Assembly: GCA_048158365.1 (NCBI GenBank)
Contig: JBLLNL010000006.1
Direction: 5' to 3' (one strand)
Source: Azoarcus_F sp048158365
GTDB lineage: Bacteria > Pseudomonadota > Gammaproteobacteria > Burkholderiales > Rhodocyclaceae
DNA: 64,000 bases
In this document: positions 9,101 through 17,801 of the stretch, one piece after another
How positions within the stretch are numbered: position 1 is the first letter of the stretch
Layout of the letters: the number at the start of each line of letters is the position of its first letter
Position numbers and translations under genes: made by a program
The notes under the pieces: model-generated
What the model saw: the letters and a program-made list of their open reading frames with translations, nothing else
The model's database searches: none
Told to the model about the DNA's origin: nothing

Positions 9101-10123
9101 ATGGTTCGTCTCGATGAACTGGTCGCCCGATTCGGCGGGGAGCTGATCGGAAACCCCGCGTCTGTCGTGTCGCGGATTGCCAGTGTCGAAAACGCCGAGG
9201 AAACCGATCTCGCGTTTGTGGCTGATCGCAAGTATCTGTCGCGAATGAAGGATTGCCGGGCGGGGGTGGTCGTTATCACGCCCGACTTCAAGGATATGGT
9301 CGACCGACCGCGCATCCTCACCAAAGATCCTTATCTCTACTTCGCGCGGGTGGCGCAACTGCTCAATCCTCCCCGACGTCCAGCAGCGGGCGTTCATGCG
9401 TCCGCCGTCGTGGACAGTGAGATTCCGACCTCAGCCGCCGTAGGCGCGGGCGCGGTGATCGACGTGGGTGTGCAGCTCGGTGAGGACGTCATCATCGGCG
9501 CCGGGTGCTACGTCGGAGCGGGTGTCTCGATCGGGGCAGGAACGCGACTACATTCGCGCGTGAGCGTCTACGATCACTGCGTGATCGGTCGCAATTGCCT
9601 GATCCACTCCGGTGCCGTGATCGGGTCCGACGGCTTCGGTTTTGCGCGCGAACCCGATGGCAATTGGGTGAAGATTCCGCAGATCGGACGGGTATTGATC
9701 GGCGACGACGTCGAAATCGGGGCCAACACGACAATCGACCGCGGCGCGCTCGACGACACGGTGATTCGTGACGGGGCGAAGATCGACAATCTCGTTCAGA
9801 TCGCACACAACGTACACATTGGCGAAATGACGGCGATCGCTGGTTGCGTCGGCATTGCCGGCAGCACGCATATCGGTGCGCGTTGCATGCTGGCCGGGCA
9901 GGTCGGCGTAATCGGCCACCTCAGCGTCACCGACGATGTCGTGATCTCGGCCGGTACCAAGCTAACCAAGTCCGTCACGCGGCCAGGCACCTACACGGCC
10001 AGTCTGCCAGTCCAGACGCATGCCGAATGGATAAAGAACTTTGCGCATCTGCGTCATCTGAACGCCCTCGTGGAGCGGCTCCGCGCCCTCGAGAAACGCA
10101 CGGAACCGCCCGAGAAGCCTTGA
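9101..10123 (+). CDS. lpxD: UDP-3-O-(3-hydroxyacyl)glucosamine N-acyltransferase
   Basis: Third step of lipid A synthesis, adding the N-linked hydroxyacyl chain from acyl-ACP. The 340-aa product has the N-terminal uridine-binding domain (VSRIASVENAEETDLAFV), then a left-handed beta-helix of hexapeptide repeats (about 100-290), with the catalytic histidine region IAHNVHIGE. A C-terminal helical tail follows. The stop overlaps the fabZ start (10121-10125). Confidence 0.97.
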   Translation: MVRLDELVARFGGELIGNPASVVSRIASVENAEETDLAFVADRKYLSRMKDCRAGVVVITPDFKDMVDRPRILTKDPYLYFARVAQLLNPPRRPAAGVHASAVVDSEIPTSAAVGAGAVIDVGVQLGEDVIIGAGCYVGAGVSIGAGTRLHSRVSVYDHCVIGRNCLIHSGAVIGSDGFGFAREPDGNWVKIPQIGRVLIGDDVEIGANTTIDRGALDDTVIRDGAKIDNLVQIAHNVHIGEMTAIAGCVGIAGSTHIGARCMLAGQVGVIGHLSVTDDVVISAGTKLTKSVTRPGTYTASLPVQTHAEWIKNFAHLRHLNALVERLRALEKRTEPPEKP

Positions 10124-10566
10124 TGATGATGGATATCAACGAAATCCTGCAGTATCTTCCGCACCGATACCCGTTTCTGCTGGTCGACCGAATCGTCGAG
10201 TTCGAAGAGGGCAAGCGTTTGCTTGCGCTGAAGAACGTGACGATCAACGAGCCTTTCTTTCCGGGGCACTTCCCGCACCGGCCGGTGATGCCTGGCGTGC
10301 TCATTCTCGAGGCCATGGCCCAGGCCGCGGCCGTTCTGTCATTCAAGACGGTGGGACACAGGCCCGACGAAAATTCCATCGTGTATTTTGCCGGCATCGA
10401 CAAGGCCCGCTTCAAGCGCCCGGTGGGCCCGGGCGACCAGTTGATGATGGAGGTCACCATCGCGCGCAAGATGCGCAATATCTGGAAGTACGAGGCGGTC
10501 GCACGTGTGGACGGCGAGGTTGCTGCCGAAGCCGAACTGATGTGCGCGCTCAAGACCCTGCCATGA
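10123..10566 (+). CDS. fabZ: 3-hydroxyacyl-ACP dehydratase FabZ
   Basis: Dehydrates (3R)-hydroxyacyl-ACP in fatty acid elongation, competing with LpxA/LpxD for the same substrate. The 147-aa hotdog-fold product has the active-site His49 in FFPGHF and Glu63 in ILEAMAQ. Three ATG codons in a row (10123, 10126, 10129) are possible starts; the first overlaps the lpxD stop, so coupling is likely. The open frame continues upstream to 9844 only as an lpxD shadow. The stop overlaps the lpxA start by 4 nt. Confidence 0.96.
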   Translation: MMMDINEILQYLPHRYPFLLVDRIVEFEEGKRLLALKNVTINEPFFPGHFPHRPVMPGVLILEAMAQAAAVLSFKTVGHRPDENSIVYFAGIDKARFKRPVGPGDQLMMEVTIARKMRNIWKYEAVARVDGEVAAEAELMCALKTLP

Positions 10567-11333
10567 TTCACGCGACCGCGATCGTCCATCCGGACGCACG
10601 ACTCGGTCGCAACGTGGCCATCGGTCCCTATTCGATCATCGGCCCGGATGTCGAGATCGGTGACGACACCCGCATCGGACCGCATGTCGTGATCGAGGGG
10701 CACACGCGTATCGGTTGCGCCAACGAGATCTTCCAGTTCTGCTCGATCGGCGCGGTGCCTCAGGACAAGAAGTACGACGATGAACCGACCCGACTCGAGA
10801 TCGGTGATCGTAACACCATCCGCGAGTATTGCTCCTTCAACGTCGGAACGAGCCAGGATGTCGGCGTGACCCGCATCGGCAACGACAACTGGATCATGGC
10901 CTATGTACACGTCGCCCATGATTGCCAGGTCGGGAACAACACCATCTTCGCCAACAATGCGACGCTGGCCGGGCATGTGCATATTGGCGACTGGGCGATC
11001 CTGGGCGGGTTCACCGGCGTGCATCAGTTCGTGCGTGTCGGTGCGCATTCATTCTGCGGCGTCGGGACGGTCTTGCTTCAGGATCTCCCGCCCTTCGTGA
11101 CCGTGGCAGGAAATCCGGCTTCGCCACGGGGCATCAACTCCGAAGGGCTGCGTCGGAGGGGTTATTCCGCGGATGGCATCGCCACGATCAAGCGCGCTTA
11201 TCGAACCCTTTATCGATCCGGCCTGACGCTGGACGAAGCGCGGCAACAGATCGCGCAGATGGCGGTCCAGTGTGCGGAGCTCGGACCGTTCTCCACCTTC
11301 ATCGCGGATTCCGGACGCGGTATCGTCCGCTGA
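10563..11333 (+). CDS. lpxA: UDP-N-acetylglucosamine acyltransferase
   Basis: First committed lipid A enzyme, transferring a 3-hydroxyacyl chain to the 3-OH of UDP-GlcNAc. The 256-aa product is a left-handed beta-helix of hexapeptide repeats with the catalytic histidine in VHVAHDCQVGNN (His119) and the C-terminal helical region. ATG 10563 overlaps the fabZ stop (ATGA) and gives the standard N-terminus MIHATAIVHPDA, so it is chosen over the ATG at 10542. Confidence 0.97.
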   Translation: MIHATAIVHPDARLGRNVAIGPYSIIGPDVEIGDDTRIGPHVVIEGHTRIGCANEIFQFCSIGAVPQDKKYDDEPTRLEIGDRNTIREYCSFNVGTSQDVGVTRIGNDNWIMAYVHVAHDCQVGNNTIFANNATLAGHVHIGDWAILGGFTGVHQFVRVGAHSFCGVGTVLLQDLPPFVTVAGNPASPRGINSEGLRRRGYSADGIATIKRAYRTLYRSGLTLDEARQQIAQMAVQCAELGPFSTFIADSGRGIVR

Positions 11334-11336
11334 CCC

Positions 11337-12545
11337 ATGACGATCCGCATTGCGATGGTCGCCGGCGAGAGCTCCGGCGATTTGCTGGCCAGTCATCTGA
11401 TTCGCGCATTGCGGCAACACGTCCCGGACGCGGTGTTCTACGGAATCGGCGGACCACTCATGGAGCAGGAAGGTTTCGACGCCCTGTGGCCAAGCGAGCG
11501 GTTGGCGGTGCATGGCTATGTCGATGCGCTCAAGCGTTATCGCGAGCTGTCCGGGATTCGCAGAAGACTGCTCAAACGCATGCTGAGCGACCGGCCCGCC
11601 GCGTTCATCGGTGTCGATGCGCCCGACTTCAATCTGTGGCTGGAGCGCCACGTCAGGGATTCGAGTGTGCCAGCGATTCATTTCGTCAGTCCATCGATCT
11701 GGGCCTGGCGCGGGGGACGGATGGAGAAGATCGCCCGTTCGGTGTCGCACATGTTGTGCCTCTTTCCGTTCGAGAAACCGCTCTACGACAAGGTGGGGAT
11801 CCCCGCGACCTTTGTCGGTCATCCTCTGGCGGACACCTTCCCGATGTTTCCGGATCGGCTGGCTGCACGCGCGCGCCTGCAGATTCATCCGGAGGCGGTG
11901 ATCGTCGCGATGCTGCCGGGTAGCCGCGAATCCGAAGTTCGCAACCTCGCTGGCATCTACCTTGAAACTGCGCGGCTGCTTGCCGCGCGATACGACAATA
12001 TCGGGTTTCTGGTGCCGCTTGCGACGCGCGAAACCCGGCAGATCTTCGATCGGCTCATGAAGGAGATCCAGGCCGAGGATCTGCCGCTGCGCGTGCTGTT
12101 CGGGCATGCGGTCGATGCGATGACGGCGTCCGACGTGGTGCTGGTTGCGAGCGGCACCGCCAGCCTCGAGGCGGCCCTGCTGAAGCGCCCGATGGTGATC
12201 AGTTATCGAATGGGCGTGTGGCAGTATCGTCTGATGAAGCGCATGGCCTATCTCCCGTGGGTCGGTCTGCCGAACATCCTTTCGAACGAGATGGTGGTAC
12301 CGGAACTGCTGCAGGATGCGGCTACGCCGCAGGCGCTGGCCAACGCGCTCGATGCGTGGCTGACCGACCGGGTCGCGCGCGACGAGCTCGTGTTGCAGTT
12401 CAATCGCCTGCATCGCAGCCTGCGTCAGAACACAGCGGAGAAGGCGGCCGCTGCGATACTGCCGTATCTCGGCGTCGCACCCTCGTCCCCTTCGTCCGGG
12501 TCCGATGGCGTATCGTATCCGGGGACAGCGGAGGCGGGTCGATGA
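11337..12545 (+). CDS. lpxB: Lipid-A-disaccharide synthase
   Basis: Membrane-associated GT-B glycosyltransferase (family GT19) that joins UDP-diacyl-GlcN and lipid X. The 402-aa product shows AGESSGDLL near the N-terminus, the acceptor-site segment FIGVDAPDFNLWLE, HFVSPSIWAWR, and the donor-site region SGTASLEAALLKRPMVI. It follows lpxA by 3 nt and its stop overlaps the rnhB start. The C-terminal proline/serine-rich tail is slightly longer than usual. Confidence 0.96.
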   Translation: MTIRIAMVAGESSGDLLASHLIRALRQHVPDAVFYGIGGPLMEQEGFDALWPSERLAVHGYVDALKRYRELSGIRRRLLKRMLSDRPAAFIGVDAPDFNLWLERHVRDSSVPAIHFVSPSIWAWRGGRMEKIARSVSHMLCLFPFEKPLYDKVGIPATFVGHPLADTFPMFPDRLAARARLQIHPEAVIVAMLPGSRESEVRNLAGIYLETARLLAARYDNIGFLVPLATRETRQIFDRLMKEIQAEDLPLRVLFGHAVDAMTASDVVLVASGTASLEAALLKRPMVISYRMGVWQYRLMKRMAYLPWVGLPNILSNEMVVPELLQDAATPQALANALDAWLTDRVARDELVLQFNRLHRSLRQNTAEKAAAAILPYLGVAPSSPSSGSDGVSYPGTAEAGR

Positions 12546-13144
12546 CGATGCGGATGCCGATCACCGGCTGGATCGCCGGCGTGGACGAGGCCGGCCGGGG
12601 ACCGCTGTGCGGACCGGTGGTTGCGGCCGCGGTGATTCTCGATCCCGCTCGCCCGATCGCAGGCCTCACCGACTCGAAGAAACTCAGCGAACGCAGGCGT
12701 GACCAGCTCGCCGCCGCGATTCGTGCGCAGGCGCTGAGCTGGGCGATCGCCGAGGCCAGCGTCGAGGAGATCGACAGGCTCAACATCCTGCATGCGACGA
12801 TGCTCGCGATGAAGCGTGCGGTCGAGGCCTTGTCGGTGAGCCCGTCCCTGGTCCGCATCGATGGCAATCGCTGCCCCGAGCTTGCGGTGCCGTGCGAGGC
12901 CGTGATCAAGGGCGATGCGACCGTGCCGGCGATCTCGGCGGCGTCGATTCTCGCCAAGACCGCCCGGGATGCCCAGCTGGCCTTGCTCGATGCGCGACAC
13001 CCCGAGTACGGATTCGCGCAGCACAAGGGCTATCCGACCGCTGCCCACCTCGAGGCGCTGCGAGTGCATGGCGTCATCGCCTGCTACCGTCGCAGCTTCG
13101 GCCCGGTGCGGGCGTTGCTGTGCGCCGGTCGAACCCTGTTCTGA
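12542..13144 (+). CDS. rnhB: Ribonuclease HII
   Basis: Removes ribonucleotides misincorporated in DNA by nicking RNA-DNA junctions. The ATG at 12542 overlaps the lpxB stop; the 200-aa product has GVDEAGRGPLCGP (catalytic Asp15-Glu16), LTDSKKLS, and SASILAKTARD. A second ATG at 12548 is an alternative start. The open frame upstream (from 12218) is a shadow of lpxB. Confidence 0.96.
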   Translation: MTMRMPITGWIAGVDEAGRGPLCGPVVAAAVILDPARPIAGLTDSKKLSERRRDQLAAAIRAQALSWAIAEASVEEIDRLNILHATMLAMKRAVEALSVSPSLVRIDGNRCPELAVPCEAVIKGDATVPAISAASILAKTARDAQLALLDARHPEYGFAQHKGYPTAAHLEALRVHGVIACYRRSFGPVRALLCAGRTLF

Positions 13145-13165
13145 TCGACTCGTGACGGTCGCGCG

Positions 13166-13960
13166 ATGAGGTCGATCAGTTCCCGCGACAACCCGCTGTT
13201 CAAGCGGGTGTGGGCGCTGTCGCATTCGGCCCGTGATCGACGCAGGATCGGTCAGACGGTGCTTGACGGTCCTCACCTGGTGGCATCGGCGCTAGACGCG
13301 AAGGTGGTTCCGGTCGAGCTCATCGTGTCCGAGCAGGGCGTGCTTCGCACCGAAATCCACCAATTGCTCGAAACCTGTTCCGACGTGCCCACTTACTGTC
13401 TGCCGGACCGGCTTTTTGCTCAACTGAGTCCGGTGGATGCTCCTTCCGGCGTGATCGCGGTGATGGCTCTGCCGCCCGGATCGGAAGCCACCTTCGGCGA
13501 CGGTGCGTCCGTTATCGTGCTCGATCGCGTGCAGGATCCGGGTAACCTCGGCACGCTGTTGCGCACCGCGTGTGCGGCCGGACTGGAGCATGCAATCCTG
13601 ACCGACGGATGCGCGCAGGCCTGGTCCCCGCGGGTGCTGCGTGCCGGCATGGGCGCGCATTTCCGGCTGAAGATTCGGGAGCAGGCCGATGCACTCGCTC
13701 TGCTGACGGGGTATCCCGGCCGGATCCTGGCGACCGGCCTCGGTGAGACGGCGCGTCCGCTCTACGAACTGGACCTGCACGGCCCGATCGCATGGTTGTT
13801 CGGCGCCGAAGGTACGGGGCTGTCGGCGGAGCTGATGGAGGTCGCCACCGAACGGGTCACCATTCCGATGCCGGGGGCCATCGAGTCACTGAACGTCGCG
13901 GCCGCGGCGGCAATCTGCCTGTTCGAACAGGTCCGACAGCTTCGTGCGGCCCCAGGCTGA
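13166..13960 (+). CDS. TrmH/SpoU-family RNA 2'-O-methyltransferase
   Basis: Likely rRNA or tRNA ribose methyltransferase using S-adenosylmethionine. The 264-aa product has an N-terminal RNA-binding substrate domain (SpoU_sub_bind) and a C-terminal SPOUT knot with the three family motifs: DRVQDPGNLGTLLRTA (motif 1), GAEGTGLS (motif 2) and PMPGAIESLNVAAAAAI (motif 3). Family resemblance is to the YsgA/RlmB group but the exact target base cannot be read from sequence. In many betaproteobacteria this gene follows rnhB, as here. Confidence 0.9.
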   Translation: MRSISSRDNPLFKRVWALSHSARDRRRIGQTVLDGPHLVASALDAKVVPVELIVSEQGVLRTEIHQLLETCSDVPTYCLPDRLFAQLSPVDAPSGVIAVMALPPGSEATFGDGASVIVLDRVQDPGNLGTLLRTACAAGLEHAILTDGCAQAWSPRVLRAGMGAHFRLKIREQADALALLTGYPGRILATGLGETARPLYELDLHGPIAWLFGAEGTGLSAELMEVATERVTIPMPGAIESLNVAAAAAICLFEQVRQLRAAPG

Positions 13961-14000
13961 CCGCGATCACGCTCGCGGCCGCCGGACGGACCGACGTGCG

Positions 14001-14043
14001 TCGTGCGCCGGTCCGGTCGTGCGCCGGTCCGGTCGTGCGCCGG
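14001..14043. repeat. Short tandem repeat, 16-bp unit x 2.7
   Basis: Two exact copies of TCGTGCGCCGGTCCGG (14001-14016, 14017-14032) are followed by an 11-base partial copy (14033-14043). It lies in the 142-nt gap between the TrmH-type gene and yaaA. Likely a slippage-generated minisatellite; no function is evident. TACCAT at 14050-14055 downstream could be a weak -10 element for yaaA. Confidence 0.85.
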
Positions 14044-14102
14044 ATTTGCTACCATCTGAAACCGATACCGTCTCACTGACCGGAAACACACCGTAAACCA
14101 TC

Positions 14103-14888
14103 ATGATCTTCGTCATCTCTCCGGCAAAGGCGCTCGATTTCGACACGCCGCCGACCACCGATCGCTTCACGCAGCCCGATTTTCTCGACGAGGCCGAGCC
14201 ACTGGTGAGCATCCTGCGGAAATTGTCGCCGGCGGAAATCGCCGGATTGATGAAGCTGTCCGACCCGCTTGCAAGCCTCAATGCCGCCCGCTACGAAAGT
14301 TGGTCCAGACCCTTCACGCAGGCCAATGCGAAGCAGGCGGTTCTGGCGTTCAATGGCGACGTGTACGAGGGGCTGGACGCAGCCAGTCTCTCGCCCGAAG
14401 ACCTGGACTGGGCCCAGGGGCATCTGCGTATCCTGTCGGGGCTCTATGGCCTGCTGCGGCCACTGGACCTGATGCAGCCCTATCGGCTGGAAATGGGGAC
14501 ACGTCTGCCTAATCGGCGGGGGGGCAATCTCTACGCTTACTGGGGCGACAGGCTCACTGAAGCCCTGAACGCGCTGCTGGATGTCGAGCGCGGGACCGGA
14601 CTGGTACCAGTGCTGGTCAACCTCGCGTCGGAGGAGTACTTCAAGTCGGTGAAGCCGGCCGCATTACGCGGCTCGGTCGTGTCACCGGTGTTCGAAGACT
14701 GGAAGAACGGGGGCTACAAGATCATCAGCTTCTATGCCAAGCGTGCGCGCGGTCTGATGAGTCGCTATGCAATTCAGCGCAAGGTGGCGGATGTCGAAGC
14801 CCTTCAGGGTTTCGATGCCGAGGGGTATCGCTTCGCCCCGGACGCCTCGGACGTCGGCCGCATGGTGTTTCGCCGGCGTGTGAGCTGA
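14103..14888 (+). CDS. yaaA: Peroxide stress protein YaaA (UPF0246)
   Basis: In E. coli YaaA lowers free iron and protects DNA during hydrogen peroxide stress; it binds DNA through a helix-hairpin-helix-like fold. The 261-aa product shows the family N-terminus MIFVISPAKALDF and the conserved LSGLYGLLRPLDL, YRLEMGT, NLASEEYFK and ISFYAKRARG segments. Family length matches. It is separated from the lipid A cluster by 142 nt and probably has its own promoter. Confidence 0.95.
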   Translation: MIFVISPAKALDFDTPPTTDRFTQPDFLDEAEPLVSILRKLSPAEIAGLMKLSDPLASLNAARYESWSRPFTQANAKQAVLAFNGDVYEGLDAASLSPEDLDWAQGHLRILSGLYGLLRPLDLMQPYRLEMGTRLPNRRGGNLYAYWGDRLTEALNALLDVERGTGLVPVLVNLASEEYFKSVKPAALRGSVVSPVFEDWKNGGYKIISFYAKRARGLMSRYAIQRKVADVEALQGFDAEGYRFAPDASDVGRMVFRRRVS

Positions 14889-14943
14889 AGCCCTTGGGGG
14901 CCCTTGGTCAGCGGAAAGGCATGTAACGAATCAGGGAGAAGTG

Positions 14944-16110
14944 GTGAGAATCAGTCACAGTTTCGACTCGGGCAGTATCGAGGTCGTCAGCCTTGCCGAT
15001 GCGGACAACATCCGCCTGCGGCTGCGAAACGACAACGCCGCAGACATCCGTCAATGGTTTCATTTCCGCCTTCAGGATGCGGCCGGCCAGCGGGTCCGCA
15101 TGGTGTTCGAGAATGCCTCGACTGCGACCTATGCCGACGGTTGGGAGGGCTATCGCTGCGTCGCATCGTACGACCGGCGTAACTGGTTCCGGGTCACGAG
15201 CACACGCTACGAGAACGGAGAACTGGTCGTCGAGCACACGCCGGAACGAAACAGCGTCTATTACGCGTACTTCGAACCATACTCTCATGAACGCCACCTC
15301 GACCTGCTCGGCTGGGCGGACATGTCTCCATTTGCTCAGGTGGACAGCCTGGGTACGAGCGTGCAGGGGCGTGATCTCGATCGTGTCGTGATCGGGCGCC
15401 CGGCGCCGGAGCGGAAATCGGTGTGGATCATCGCCCGCCAGCATCCGGGCGAAACCATGGCGGAGTGGTTCATCGAGGGGTTGCTCGAGCGCCTGCTCGA
15501 TTACGCCGACCCGGTTGCACGCCGCATTCGCGAGCGTGCGATCCTCCATGTCGTGCCGAACATGAATCCGGACGGAGCAGTGCTCGGTAATCTGCGCACC
15601 AACGCGGCCGGCAGGAACCTGAACCGGGAGTGGAGAGAACCGGATTCGCAATACAGTCCGGAGGTCTTCCTGGTCCGCAATGCGATCGAAGGAACCGGAT
15701 GCGACCTGTTCCTGGACATCCATGGTGACGAATCGCTGCCCTACGTGTTTCTGGCGAGCGCGGACGACGTGCCGGGCCTGCCGGTGGCCGCGCTGAAAGC
15801 ACAGACCGCCTTCATCGCATCGCTGAGCGCGGTCAGCCCCGACTTCCAGACCGAGCACGGCTATGCGGCGGGACACTTTCGCGAGGCGGTATTGAAACTC
15901 GCAAGCAAATGGGTGGCGCATCGATTCGGATGCCTGTCCCTGACGCTGGAGATGCCGTTCAAGGACAACGCGAACCTGCCCGACGCACAGGTAGGCTGGA
16001 ATGGCGCGCGCAGCAAGCGTCTCGGTGGTGCAATTCTCAACGCAATCCTGTCTCACCTCGAGCGCTGCTGGCCGGGTGAAGTCGGGTCGGGGTCGGGGGA
16101 GGCGCCATGA
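14944..16110 (+). CDS. M14-family zinc carboxypeptidase, cytosolic-carboxypeptidase-like
   Basis: Predicted cytoplasmic zinc peptidase of the M14 group related to eukaryotic cytosolic carboxypeptidases; no signal peptide is seen. An N-terminal beta-rich domain (about residues 1-130) precedes the catalytic domain. Zinc ligands are in RQHPGETMAEW (HxxE) and FLDIHGDE (His); NMNPDGAVLGNLRTN with GRNLNREW is the substrate-binding part, and the general base Glu is in LTLEMPF. GTG at 14944 is preferred (AGGGA at 14933-14937, 6-nt spacing); GTG 14941 is equally in frame. Its stop overlaps the UbiD-type gene by 4 nt (ATGA), so the two products are probably made together. Substrate unknown. Confidence 0.88.
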   Translation: MRISHSFDSGSIEVVSLADADNIRLRLRNDNAADIRQWFHFRLQDAAGQRVRMVFENASTATYADGWEGYRCVASYDRRNWFRVTSTRYENGELVVEHTPERNSVYYAYFEPYSHERHLDLLGWADMSPFAQVDSLGTSVQGRDLDRVVIGRPAPERKSVWIIARQHPGETMAEWFIEGLLERLLDYADPVARRIRERAILHVVPNMNPDGAVLGNLRTNAAGRNLNREWREPDSQYSPEVFLVRNAIEGTGCDLFLDIHGDESLPYVFLASADDVPGLPVAALKAQTAFIASLSAVSPDFQTEHGYAAGHFREAVLKLASKWVAHRFGCLSLTLEMPFKDNANLPDAQVGWNGARSKRLGGAILNAILSHLERCWPGEVGSGSGEAP

Positions 16111-17501
16111 GTGCGAGACGTTCAAGCTTGCCTGTCGTTGCCGACCTCGGTGCAATCATCGAGACGCTCGATCGCTGCGGACGGCTGGTGCGCGTGCGCT
16201 CGGAGGTCGATCCGGCCTACGAGCTCGCGGGCATAGCGGCGAAGTTCGAGCGCGGCCCGCAGGCGGTGCTGTTCGAGAAGGTCCGGGGCAGCCGCTATCC
16301 GGTCTTCATCGGCCTATATTGGTCGCGTGATCTGCTCTCCTGCATTCTCGGCCGTCCGGAAGCCGAGTTGCCGCAGTATGTTTCGAAGTGCATCCAGGAT
16401 TGGCAGCAGGCCCCCATGCCGCCGGTCGTGATCGATGAGGGTCCCGTGCTGGAAGTGACCGAAAGCGTCGTGGATCTGTACAAGCTGCCCATCCCGATTC
16501 ATGCGGACAAGGATGGCGGGCCCTATTTCGACGCCGCAGTGGTCATCGCCAAGGATCCGGAGACGGGTGTCCGCAATGCCTCGATCCAGCGTTTCATGGT
16601 CGTGGCCAGCGACCGGCTGGCGATCAACATCGATGCCGGCCGTCATCTCGAGGCCTATCTGCACAAGGCTGCCGCCCTGGGACAACCCCTGGCGTTCACG
16701 CTCAATGTGGGTGTCGGGCCCGGCCTGCATTTCGCGGCCGCCGCCCCCGCCGAAGCGGCACCCATCGATACGGACGAACTGGGTATCGCGAGCCAGTTCC
16801 ACGGTCGACCGCTCGATCTCGTGTCCGGTACGACCTCCAATGTCGAGATGGTCGCTGACGCAATGTTCGCGTTCGAATGCGAGATGGTGCCCGGCGAGGT
16901 ACACGACGAGGGCCCGTTCGCCGAGGTGACCGGGTACTACGCCACCGTGGCGCCACGTCCGCTGGTGCGGATCAAGCGTATCCACCGCCGTCGCGATCCG
17001 GTCTTTCATACGATCCTGTCCGGGGTCGAGGTATTCAACTCGGTCGGCCTGCTCGGCGAGGCGAACGTGCTGGCGCTGCTCAGGAAGCAGGTACCCGGTG
17101 TTCGCGACGTGTATTTCTCGCACGGCGGCTGTGGTTTCTATCACGCCGTCGTGCAGATGACGCAGAAGCGCGCCGGATGGAGCAAGCAGGCGTTGATGGC
17201 AGCCTTCGCCGCCTTCCCGCCGCTTAAGATGGTCACCGTCGTGGACGAGGACGTCGATATCCGCGATCCGGGGGACGTCGAATGGGCGATGGCGACCCGA
17301 CTAGATCCGAAGCACGGCGTCATCGTGATCGAGAACGTCTTCGGTCACGGACTCAATCCGACCTTTCCCGGCTACCTGGGGACGAAGATCGGTTTCGACG
17401 CGACGCGACCCTTTCCGCACACGCCGAACTTCGACCGGGCAAAAATGCGCGAGATCCACCTCGAGGGCCTCGATATCATGGTTCCGGAGGTGCGCTCTTA
17501 G
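16107..17501 (+). CDS. UbiD-family prenyl-FMN-dependent decarboxylase
   Basis: Predicted reversible (de)carboxylase of aromatic or alpha,beta-unsaturated acids using prenylated FMN. The 464-aa product has the family's N-terminal prFMN domain and the catalytic Glu pair in DEGPFAEVTGYY, with the substrate/cofactor segment NASIQRFMV and the metal region further on (SHGGCGFYH, ENVFGHGLNP). It is a full-length protein without frame damage. It is not clearly the ubiquinone-pathway UbiD: the paralogous family also covers phenylphosphate and hydroxyarylic acid decarboxylases. No ubiX partner is in the window. ATGA overlap with the M14 peptidase suggests a shared substrate route (inference). Confidence 0.88.
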   Translation: MSARRSSLPVVADLGAIIETLDRCGRLVRVRSEVDPAYELAGIAAKFERGPQAVLFEKVRGSRYPVFIGLYWSRDLLSCILGRPEAELPQYVSKCIQDWQQAPMPPVVIDEGPVLEVTESVVDLYKLPIPIHADKDGGPYFDAAVVIAKDPETGVRNASIQRFMVVASDRLAINIDAGRHLEAYLHKAAALGQPLAFTLNVGVGPGLHFAAAAPAEAAPIDTDELGIASQFHGRPLDLVSGTTSNVEMVADAMFAFECEMVPGEVHDEGPFAEVTGYYATVAPRPLVRIKRIHRRRDPVFHTILSGVEVFNSVGLLGEANVLALLRKQVPGVRDVYFSHGGCGFYHAVVQMTQKRAGWSKQALMAAFAAFPPLKMVTVVDEDVDIRDPGDVEWAMATRLDPKHGVIVIENVFGHGLNPTFPGYLGTKIGFDATRPFPHTPNFDRAKMREIHLEGLDIMVPEVRS

Positions 17502-17515
17502 GGCGGTTCAATGGC

Positions 17516-17684
17516 CTAGGAGGCTGTCGGACTTAAGGCTGATCTACTGCGCCGGTGGGAGAAGCGGTCCATATCTGCCCGATTTTTCGTTGCATAGCAC
17601 CACTATGCGCCTCAAAATCGACCAGATCTGTCCTCGCTTTCCCACTCGGCTCGTGACGATCGCTCAAGTCCGACAGCCTCCTAG
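17516..17684. mobile_element. MITE-like palindromic element
   Basis: The 169-bp block begins and ends with exact 19-base inverted repeats: CTAGGAGGCTGTCGGACTT (17516-17534) and its reverse complement (17666-17684). The outer CTAG on each side can be read as a 4-bp target duplication, leaving a 161-bp element with 15-bp terminal repeats. The whole block is an imperfect palindrome centred at 17600, where GCATAG/CTATGC closes a 5-nt loop. It carries no ORF of its own. It lies between the convergent ends of the ubiD-type gene and pncB, and could also act as a bidirectional terminator. The remaining 17685-17801 holds nothing recognised. Confidence 0.75.
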
Positions 17685-17801
17685 TCTCTTGCGCTCTGCC
17701 ATCTCGTGGATCGACACGCAGCGAATTTTATCCTGATGCGCGTCATCGAACGAGGATGTGCGTCCCGGTGGGCGCAGTGGGCCGGAATCATGCCGATGGG
17801 T

